Shown here one piece after another: positions 7,993 through 14,353 of a stretch of DNA of 33,830 bases. Each line of letters opens with the position of its first letter. Position 1 is the stretch's first letter. A program made the translations under genes and the position numbers. Under the pieces are notes generated by a model. It was given only the letters and a program-made list of their open reading frames with translations, searched no databases and was not told where the DNA came from. Origin of the DNA: Chloroflexota bacterium (GTDB lineage: Bacteria; Chloroflexota; Anaerolineae; Aggregatilineales; Phototrophicaceae); assembly GCA_011525385.1 (NCBI GenBank), contig WTGF01000067.1, positions 1-33,830 on the forward strand, in the 5' to 3' direction.

Positions 7993-9090
7993 TTGGGCAG
8001 CTTGCTCGTCGCTCTGGTCCGTGAATTCGCCGGCTTCTTCGCCTTCCGCGATTTCTTGTCGTTTGTCATCGACGGAGGCTTCAACGGCGTTGAGGTCGGC
8101 CTGGGCGTCGCTGAAGGGACCGCGCTTGAGGCGATGCGGAATCGTCAGGCGGATCGCCAAGGTGATATCGCGATCGTTGATGGCTGCCCGGCCTTCGTAA
8201 GCGGCGTGGGCGCGCGCGGCTTTCAAGATCACCAGATCGGCGCGGTGGCCATCGACGCGCAGGTCGCTGGTGATGCTGGCGATGACGCGCAGATCGCTGG
8301 TGGTATGCGTAACATCGTCAATGATTTCGCGGGCGGAGGCGATTCGCCCCGACAACCGTTGGTCCACGGGTTCCCACTCGGCTTTGAAGTCGAGGGGATC
8401 GTTCTCGTAGGCGATATGTCGTTCCAGGATTTCGATGCGCTCCGCCGCGTCTTTGATGCCCGTGACATCAACCGAAAGCGCGAAACGATCGAGCAATTGC
8501 GGACGCAGATCGCCCTCTTCCGGGTTCATGGTGCCGACCAGAATGAAGCGCGCCGGGTGGCTGAAGCTGATGCCTTCTCTTTCCACGATGTTGACACCCA
8601 TGGCCGCGCTATCGAGCAGCAGGTCGACGATGTGATCGTCGAGCAAGTTGATCTCGTCGACGTAAAGGATGCCGCGGTTGGCGTTGGCGAGGACGCCGGT
8701 TTCGAAATGGCGCTCGCCGAACTGAATGGCTTTTTCAATATCGAGCGTCCCGACCACGCGGTCTTCGGTGGCGCTAACAGGCAGATCGACGAAGCTGATG
8801 CGCCGACTGGCGACCGGGATTTCGTCTGTTTCCTGGTACTTTTGCCGCGCAAAATCCGACCAGGACTCGGGGCGGCCGGGATCGTCATTGAAAGGCGAAT
8901 CAGAAATCACGCTGATTTGCGGCAATAGCGCCGCAAGCGCGCGCGCAGCGGTCGATTTGCCGGTGCCTCGTTCGCCGCGGATCAAGACGCCTCCAATGCG
9001 CATGTCAATAGCGTTAAGGATAAGCGCGAGCTTCATCAAATCTTGTCCGACTATTGCAGTGAAGGGATAAACGGGTGGTCTGTTGCTCAT
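7969..9090 (-). CDS. Chelatase AAA+ ATPase (ChlI-like short product / N-terminal half of ChlD)
   Basis: The 373-residue zero-frame product is a MoxR/ChlI-type AAA+ ATPase. Walker A is GERGTGKST at 39-47, Walker B ILYVDEINLLDD at 141-152, with an arginine-finger segment LLDRFALSV further on. Metal chelatases use such a ring of small subunits to power insertion of Mg into protoporphyrin or Co into hydrogenobyrinate. The reading frame ends seven codons after a nine-A run, and the -1 frame carries the VWA half. Normal reading would thus give a ChlI-like small subunit and slippage a full medium subunit. A strong promoter lies at 9135-9163. No chlH, cobN or other tetrapyrrole gene is in the window, so the metal is undecided. 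Confidence 0.9.
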   Translation of the reverse strand: MSNRPPVYPFTAIVGQDLMKLALILNAIDMRIGGVLIRGERGTGKSTAARALAALLPQISVISDSPFNDDPGRPESWSDFARQKYQETDEIPVASRRISFVDLPVSATEDRVVGTLDIEKAIQFGERHFETGVLANANRGILYVDEINLLDDHIVDLLLDSAAMGVNIVEREGISFSHPARFILVGTMNPEEGDLRPQLLDRFALSVDVTGIKDAAERIEILERHIAYENDPLDFKAEWEPVDQRLSGRIASAREIIDDVTHTTSDLRVIASITSDLRVDGHRADLVILKAARAHAAYEGRAAINDRDITLAIRLTIPHRLKRGPFSDAQADLNAVEASVDDKRQEIAEGEEAGEFTDQSDEQAAQSKKKVTP

Positions 9091-9134
9091 TGCGAATGTC
9101 CGGTCCTTGTCGATAGCGATAAACTGAATGCGCC

Positions 9135-9163
9135 ATTATACGCTACGGGACAGGCGCTGGCAA
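9135..9163 (-). promoter_or_regulatory. Strong predicted sigma-70-type promoter of the chelatase gene
   Basis: On the minus strand TTGCCA, a 17-base spacer and a perfect TATAAT lie about 45 bases before ATG 9090. This leaves a leader of roughly 35-40 bases, too short for a B12 riboswitch, so the transcript as predicted is not under cobalamin riboswitch control. Confidence 0.65.
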
Positions 9164-9181
9164 TTGTTAGCTTGCGCAGGC

Positions 9182-9227
9182 GGTAATGTATCCTTTTCGG
9201 TTGAAACAGGAAATCTTAACCGCCGAG
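9182..9227 (+). repeat. GGTAATGTATCC...CGGTTGAAAC repeat, copy 1
   Basis: This 46-base block is about 85 percent identical to 11622-11667. It starts GGTAATGTATCC, contains CGGTTGAAAC and ends TTAACC-x-CCGAG. The second copy forms the left end of a 463-bp inverted-repeat-bounded interval; here I find no matching right end before the FHA gene. Confidence 0.65.
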
Positions 9228-9324
9228 GGGCGCGTAGACACTGCCCTTCGACGCCGGGAGCAAGTCAGGAGTAAAGCTGCTCTCCAAGTTCGTAACAGTT
9301 CCAAGGATGTTGTACAACGATAAT

Positions 9325-9475
9325 TCACCTCAGAGGCGCAGAAGCAAGTGCAAGCAAGTCATGCAAAAAAAGCGAGCCTTGTAGGGGCGACCAATCTGGT
9401 CGCCCGCAGCCGCCGCAACTTGTGGTTTCGGGCGACATGGTATGTCGCCCCTACAGATCGTTGCTTTAGCAAATT
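9325..9475 (+). repeat. REP-like intergenic repeat, copy R2 (double hairpin)
   Basis: The 5' arm AGTGCAAGCAAGTCATGCAA (9347-9366) is followed by GTAG and two hairpins: GGGCGACC-AATCT-GGTCGCCC (9384-9404) and GGGCGACAT-GGT-ATGTCGCCC (9430-9450), ending in CTAC. The whole block is therefore itself bounded by GTAGGGGCGAC and its complement. It lies between the chelatase promoter and the 3' end of the FHA gene and no CDS is credible here. Confidence 0.8.
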
Positions 9476-9545
9476 TGCATTACCTACTTGGAACTACTTC
9501 TGTGTTGGGAGGGGCGCAAATGCCGAGGTACAGTTGCCGTCGCGC

Positions 9546-11507
9546 TTATGTCTCGGCGTCGCTGGCGGTGGCGCCCGGCGTCGTGCCTGGGGTCGCGGCA
9601 TCTGCGGGGGTGGGAGGCAATGTCGGTTCTGGCGTCGAGGTTTGAGTCGTTGTTGGCAAGGCTGGCAGATCAGTGATCACGATCAAAGCGGTCGGATCAA
9701 AGCCGGCGCAGAAAAAGTCGCCGAGCCGGCCCCAGCCGTTTTCTCCGCTGGCGAGTTCGACGAGCATCCAATCCCTCGATCCCGTGCTTCCCAGGACCAG
9801 CACCGGTACGTTGCTCAGCGCAAGTTTCACATGGTCGTACAGTCTGTTTGGACCGGCAAACAAGGGCAAATCGCGCAAAGGGGCGCATTCGGGGTCGGCA
9901 GTTTTGATGCTGATGCGGCGTTCGATACGCGTCCCAATCTCGTCCTGAAGGGAGAGAACCAGGTCAAAGTCCGTTTCGGGTACGCCACGCAAGACCAGTT
10001 TGCGGGTCCCTCCGCCCGGGTTTTCTTCGGAGACAATGCTGAATTGCGACGGAAAGCGCAGATCGCTCGACACGGCGCCCTCAACTCGCCAGTTTAGGAC
10101 CAACTCACTCTCAACATTGCGGAACATTTGCCCCCGATCGGCTTCAAAATTCTTGATCGTCACCGGTTGATATACGTCTAGTTGTCGCTTCTCTATATCC
10201 GTTACTCCATCCGCTACAGCGATCAAAGCGACTTCAATCGGATCAGCGTAGTCGGCGGTCGATAGAGCAAAAAATCCCGCGTCGGCATCCAATTCGGCTA
10301 TCGGGGCGCGATCAATTTCGATGACAAAGCGCTCCGCGAAGCTGGCTTGCCATGTCAACTCCACAGTTGTTCCGCGCGCCACCTGTGATTCCGAAAGCGC
10401 GAAAGAGCTTATTTCGGGCGGCGGTCTGCGCGCCAGCAAGGCAAATAGCGCCATCGCGAAGGCGGCAATCAGTATGACAGCGACTCCAAGATGACGGACG
10501 GACAGTCTCGGCTTGACCAGGACGCCCGCCGGGATCGCCGCCAGATAGGCAGAGTCGTTGTCAGCCTGTACAAGCAGGGCGAAGGGAATTTTGCGAGACT
10601 TTCCAAGCAAGGGACGGCCCCGCGCGGCAACGCGACAAGAAACGATCCCGCGCTGACCGGCCGCGAGCTGAAGGCCGCGTTCCATCAGGTCAATATCAAG
10701 TTGGCCTTCTGGATCCCGCGCGCTGACCGCGAGTCGCAGGTCTTCGTTGCCTTGATTGAGCATGAAAAGTCGCAAGGACTTGCCCTCTCGAACAAGCGCC
10801 GGCTCCACCGCCAGGCTCAAGCCGCCAAAACCATGAAGCTTGATCATTAGCCCCACAAGCAGGTCCGAATCATCATTATCAGTCGCGCGAATGGCGATCG
10901 TGGCGGGGTACTCCCCCGGCTCGACGTCGGCGCGGCGCGGCGGCGCCACGCTCAAAATAATGAAGGCCGTATCATCACCGTCAAGCCGCGCTGAAGATTG
11001 GCTCAGCTTCGCCCAGTTCACCGGCAGGCCGTCGACGTCAATCGTGAACGTTATCTCCTTGTCGCCCCGGTTGGTAATGGCGATTTCCAGGGAGCTGCTG
11101 GAGGCCGGGTAAACGTCGAGGACGGATTTCTCCAGATCGACGTGAAACGAGGACTTCGTCGGCCGGGTGTTCTCGCTAATGGAAGTCATCGGGAGCGTAG
11201 GTTGGCCGTCACTCGGGTAGAATACGATCTTGGTCTTGCCAAGCGCGAGTTCCGTAACTTCTCTCATTGGGCGCGGCAAGCTGTCTCGCACATGGGAGCC
11301 TGATAAGTTGATTCCAGCTAGGGCGTCGAGATTGATGATGTGGACCAGGCCATCCAGCAGTTGCAAAGTACAATGTCGGTCGGATACCGACGGGTCAGCA
11401 AGGACGATCCCATTGTCGGCAGCGCGGCCGATGGTTGTCACTTCCTTCGATAAACGATAGCTCTTAATTGCCCCTGCGGGCTCGCGGACGTCGAGTCGAC
11501 CATACAT
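9546..11507 (-). CDS. Membrane-anchored FHA-domain protein with C-terminal SH3-like domain
   Basis: This 653-residue protein has an unusual mosaic. Residues 1-100 are an FHA phosphothreonine-binding domain with Gly27-Arg28, Asn32 and Ser42-Asp43-Arg44-His45, although the usual NGT/N segment is replaced by AGINLSG. Residues about 115-335 look like two beta-sandwich domains, with the PPRRADVEPGEYPATI pattern seen in NEW3-type modules. A single membrane helix spans 341-359. Two further Ig-like segments (about 363-550), an SH3b-like segment (about 555-615, GWGRLGDFF) and a Thr/Pro-rich tail follow. With no signal peptide, the FHA side should be cytoplasmic and the SH3b side outside. It could transmit kinase state across the membrane or anchor an envelope complex; no kinase gene is nearby. 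GGGAG lies upstream of ATG 11507. Confidence 0.8.
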   Translation of the reverse strand: MYGRLDVREPAGAIKSYRLSKEVTTIGRAADNGIVLADPSVSDRHCTLQLLDGLVHIINLDALAGINLSGSHVRDSLPRPMREVTELALGKTKIVFYPSDGQPTLPMTSISENTRPTKSSFHVDLEKSVLDVYPASSSSLEIAITNRGDKEITFTIDVDGLPVNWAKLSQSSARLDGDDTAFIILSVAPPRRADVEPGEYPATIAIRATDNDDSDLLVGLMIKLHGFGGLSLAVEPALVREGKSLRLFMLNQGNEDLRLAVSARDPEGQLDIDLMERGLQLAAGQRGIVSCRVAARGRPLLGKSRKIPFALLVQADNDSAYLAAIPAGVLVKPRLSVRHLGVAVILIAAFAMALFALLARRPPPEISSFALSESQVARGTTVELTWQASFAERFVIEIDRAPIAELDADAGFFALSTADYADPIEVALIAVADGVTDIEKRQLDVYQPVTIKNFEADRGQMFRNVESELVLNWRVEGAVSSDLRFPSQFSIVSEENPGGGTRKLVLRGVPETDFDLVLSLQDEIGTRIERRISIKTADPECAPLRDLPLFAGPNRLYDHVKLALSNVPVLVLGSTGSRDWMLVELASGENGWGRLGDFFCAGFDPTALIVITDLPALPTTTQTSTPEPTLPPTPADAATPGTTPGATASDAET

Positions 11508-11621
11508 GGCTATGCTCAGCTCCCGTGAAATCTTGCGACGAGTCAGCCAACCGGGTTCGTCGTATTGTAGCTAGGAGTGAAAGAGCGGCAAAGTGGCAGA
11601 CCGTCGCGTAGAACAATCGCA

Positions 11622-11667
11622 GGTAATGTATCCATATCGGTTGAAACAAAAGATTTTAACCACCGAG
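11622..11667 (+). repeat. GGTAATGTATCC...CGGTTGAAAC repeat, copy 2
   Basis: This block matches 9182-9227 (39 of 46 positions by eye). Its TGTATCCATATCGGTTGAAA portion is repeated in inverted orientation at 12069-12089, which makes it the left arm of the interval described next. Confidence 0.7.
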
Positions 11668-12089
11668 GACACCGAGAGCACCGAGAATAATCTTACAGTA
11701 ACGTTGCTCAGTAAAACAAAGTAAGTAATGCGAAAAAGCGAGAAATGTAGGGGCGACCAATCTGGTCGCCCGCTGCCGCTGACAATACAGAGTCGCAGTT
11801 AGGCTATTTTCTAGGGTAATCGAAACATCCGCGGCTACAGAACGCGGGCGACTCAACGAGTTGTCCCTACCAAATCGTTCTTATTTTGGATTAAGTAGTT
11901 CAAAGAAAATTTGGAGATCACTTTGGTTACAGCTTCCGGGCGACCTGGTAGGTCGCGCAGGGCGCGCCGACACTGATCGCCGACATTGACTGGCAGCACC
12001 GAGAGTAATTCTACAGTATTGTTGCCCTCCGCGTTCTTTGCGCAGTCGTAGTGAAATGAATTATTTTAATTTCAACCGATCTCGATACA
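11627..12089. mobile_element. 463-bp interval bounded by ~20-bp terminal inverted repeats (possible MITE or decayed element)
   Basis: The left end reads TGTATCCATATCGGTTGAAA and the reverse complement of the right end reads TGTATCGAGATCGGTTGAAA, differing at two of 20 positions. Between them are a CACCGAGGACACCGAGAGCA purine-rich stretch, hairpin GGGCGACC-AATCT-GGTCGCCC (11751-11771), a second hairpin with GACTC-AAC-GAGTT (about 11845-11867) and a third, GCGACC-TGGTA-GGTCGC (11940-11956). No transposase or other CDS is present. I see no clear target duplication. It occupies most of the gap upstream of the PfkB gene. Confidence 0.55.
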
Positions 12090-12165
12090 GTGCTTCAGCT
12101 TGCTCTCAGCCGACGATTGGGCTAGGGTAGGGCGACGCTGTTAAAACTGGGAATCAGGCGAGACA

Positions 12166-13110
12166 GTGACTGACAAGATCATCTGCGTGACACCCAACGT
12201 CGCTTTGGATCGCACGCTGGTTGTTCCCGATTTTGCCGTAGGACATATTTCGCGCATCAATCGCGGCGTCGTCGTGCCAGGCGGCAAGGGACTGAACATG
12301 ATGCGGGCTGTGAAGATCCTGGGCGGTCATCCCCTGTCGATGGGTTTACTGGGCGGGCATACCGGGCGCATGGTGGCGGCGATGGTGCAGGAAGCGGGTT
12401 ACAAGGCCGAATGGACCTGGTTCGATGGCGAGAGCAGAACCTGCACAATCATTGCCAACGCCGAGGGTGTTTCAACGGTCATCAATGAATCCGGACAGGT
12501 CGGGAGCTCTGATTGGCGCGCATTAGCGGACGATGTCTGCCGAGTCGCGGAAAGCCAGACAGCGAGCGCGGTCTGCTTTTGCGGCAGCGTGCCGGAAGGC
12601 GCCCCGGCAGATGCCCCGGCAGATGCAATACGGCGCCTGAAGGCCTTGGGCAAGCGCGTTTGGATCGATAGCAGCGGCCGGGCGCTTTCCAATGCGATCG
12701 CGGCCAGGCCCTTCGCCATCAAGGTGAATGCTGAGGAGCTGGCGGCCGCGATGAAACTCGATGCCCAAAAGCGGACGGAGGTCATTGATGCCGCCACGTC
12801 GTTGCTTAACCATGGCATCCAGATCGTCGTTGTTTCGCTGGGGGCGGAAGGCGCGCTGCTGTTGGCTAAGGATGTATTCCTGAAGGCGACGCCACCGCGA
12901 ATCCGGCCGGTTGACCCTATCGCCAGCGGGGATTGTCTTCACGCCGGCATCGTGACAGCATTGGCGCGCGGAGAAAGCCATGCCGAGGCAATCCGCAGCG
13001 GGGTAGCAGCCGGTACTGTCAACGCTCTGTACGCCGGCGGAGCGCAGTTCGCTTACAGCCATTATCTGGGGATGCTGTCGGAGACGCGCGTGGAAGTCCT
13101 GTCCCGCTAG
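12166..13110 (+). CDS. PfkB-family sugar-phosphate kinase (1-phosphofructokinase / tagatose-6-phosphate kinase type)
   Basis: ATP-dependent phosphorylation of a phosphosugar such as fructose 1-phosphate or tagatose 6-phosphate. The 314-residue protein starts at GTG 12166. Family signatures include NVALDRTL at 11-18, the substrate-binding GGKGLNMMRA at 39-48 and the C-terminal anion-hole motif, here PIASGDCLHAG with the catalytic Asp256. The usual GAGD is SGD, as in other LacC/FruK enzymes. Residues 146-154 (APADAPADA) come from a tandem 12-base duplication, GCCCCGGCAGAT twice. No PTS or sugar-uptake gene is adjacent, so the substrate remains open. A hairpin follows its stop. Confidence 0.9.
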   Translation: MTDKIICVTPNVALDRTLVVPDFAVGHISRINRGVVVPGGKGLNMMRAVKILGGHPLSMGLLGGHTGRMVAAMVQEAGYKAEWTWFDGESRTCTIIANAEGVSTVINESGQVGSSDWRALADDVCRVAESQTASAVCFCGSVPEGAPADAPADAIRRLKALGKRVWIDSSGRALSNAIAARPFAIKVNAEELAAAMKLDAQKRTEVIDAATSLLNHGIQIVVVSLGAEGALLLAKDVFLKATPPRIRPVDPIASGDCLHAGIVTALARGESHAEAIRSGVAAGTVNALYAGGAQFAYSHYLGMLSETRVEVLSR

Positions 13111-13116
13111 GCGCCC

Positions 13117-13134
13117 AAGAATTTACAAATTCTT
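13117..13134. terminator. AT-rich hairpin after the PfkB gene
   Basis: AAGAATTT-AC-AAATTCTT is a perfect 8-bp inverted repeat seven bases after the kinase stop codon. It is AT-rich and not followed by a clean T tract, so a terminator role is plausible but weak. Confidence 0.4.
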
Positions 13135-13258
13135 AAAGGTTTTCATATACATTTCTTATGCGCGAACCATATGATTGCCAGCGTGCGTTCGTTGGGTTTA
13201 TTGCGACCAATGACGCTCTATCTACGTTTTCGCCGTTTGCGGGGGCGAACACAGTTTC

Positions 13259-13332
13259 ACCCCCACCCCAAACCCCTCCCCCATAAAGAGGGAGGGGCTT
13301 AAAGGGCTCAATACAGGTTAAAAGACTCCTTT
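13259..13332 (-). repeat. Partial copy of the 18433-18581 insertion element
   Basis: ACCCCAAACCCCTC, a stem CCCCTCCC/GGGAGGGG (13273-13297), then GGCTTAAAGGGCTCAATAC and AGACTCC are the reverse complement of the core of the element at 18433-18581, with modest divergence. The terminal inverted repeats are not present here, so this is a fragment or an older copy. The rest of 13111-13431 holds no gene. Confidence 0.75.
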
Positions 13333-13431
13333 ACTGTCATTTTGGGGGAAGTGGCCGGGGATGGCGGCAGATTATCGACAGACTCACGACTGAAAAGACA
13401 TTGTCGGGATGAGCGAGAAGGGGCTCTGCGT

Positions 13432-14346
13432 ATGATCAATGTGCATAACATCAGCAAACGCTACGGCGCGATTGAAGCGCTGCGCGGGGTGAGTTTTTCT
13501 ATTGAACCCGGGGAAATCGTCGGTCTGCTCGGACCTAACGGCGCCGGAAAATCAACTGCGATCAAGATCATTACCGGATTCCTTCATCCCGACGACGGCT
13601 GGGTTGAAATCGACGGCAAAGGCGTCCTGGGCGATCTGCGCGCTGCCCAAGCCAGGATCGGTTATCTGTCGGAGAATACACCCTTGTATCCCGAGTTATC
13701 GGTGCAGGGCTACTTGATGATGATCGCCGATCTGCGCAATGTGCCCCCTACACAGTCACTCGCGCTGCTGTCGGAAGCCATCCACGGCACGGGCTTGCAG
13801 GACTACTTGACCCGCCCGATCTCTTCGCTCAGCAAGGGCTTGCGTCAACGGGTCGGTTTGGCGCAGGCGATCTTGCACAAACCCAGCTTCCTGATTCTTG
13901 ACGAGCCAACCGTTGGCCTGGATCCAACACAGATCGTCGAGATTCGGGCCTTAATCAAGGGCTTGGCGCGGGAAAGCAGCGTATTGTTTTCGTCGCACAT
14001 CCTTTCGGATGTCGAAGCGATTTGCGATCGCGTCATCATCATTATCAATGGCCAGGTAAAGGCGGATCAAAACTTGCGCCAACTGCGCATGAGCAACGAC
14101 GCTACGCTGGTGCTGCAATCGGATGCCGAGGGCATTCATGCGGCGCTGGGTGAGATTGAAGGCGTTACCCGGGTCGACGCCGTCCGCTCGGCTGACGATT
14201 TCCCCGCATATCGCATCAGCAGCAACCTGGAAGTTACCCCGGCTATCTACGCGCTCGCGCGCGCCGAGGACTGGGCGGTCAGGGAGATTCGCCGCGACGA
14301 TATCACGCTGGAGTCCTTCTTCAATCAACTGGCGACCAGGGCATAG
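13432..14346 (+). CDS. ABC transporter ATP-binding protein (GldA-like)
   Basis: The motor subunit of an ABC-2 exporter, 304 residues from ATG 13432. Walker A is GPNGAGKST at 34-42, the signature is LSKGLRQR at 133-140 (the LSKG variant usual in GldA-type ATPases), Walker B is LILDEPT at 154-160 and the switch His is in SSHILSDVE. The frame is open upstream to TTG 13342, but GAGAAGGGG lies before ATG 13432 and the family N-terminus begins there. After the nucleotide-binding domain there is a C-terminal extension of about 80 residues, as in GldA relatives. The stop overlaps the Shine-Dalgarno of the fused permease gene, so the two are translationally linked. Confidence 0.95.
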   Translation: MINVHNISKRYGAIEALRGVSFSIEPGEIVGLLGPNGAGKSTAIKIITGFLHPDDGWVEIDGKGVLGDLRAAQARIGYLSENTPLYPELSVQGYLMMIADLRNVPPTQSLALLSEAIHGTGLQDYLTRPISSLSKGLRQRVGLAQAILHKPSFLILDEPTVGLDPTQIVEIRALIKGLARESSVLFSSHILSDVEAICDRVIIIINGQVKADQNLRQLRMSNDATLVLQSDAEGIHAALGEIEGVTRVDAVRSADDFPAYRISSNLEVTPAIYALARAEDWAVREIRRDDITLESFFNQLATRA

Positions 14347-14353
14347 GAGGGGC

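Noticed and set aside
7897..8928. 343-codon open frame on the + strand opposite the chelatase AAA+ gene
   Set aside because: It is antisense to a strongly supported gene, has a low-complexity composition expected of a GC-rich shadow frame, no recognisable domain and no ribosome-binding site.
9091..9135. Cobalamin riboswitch controlling the chelatase gene
   Set aside because: The leader after the predicted promoter is only about 40 bases, too short for the known B12-responsive aptamer.
14123..14353. 77-codon N-terminal extension of the fused permease
   Set aside because: It lies in another frame of the ABC ATPase gene. The natural start with AGGAGGGG is at 14354/14357.
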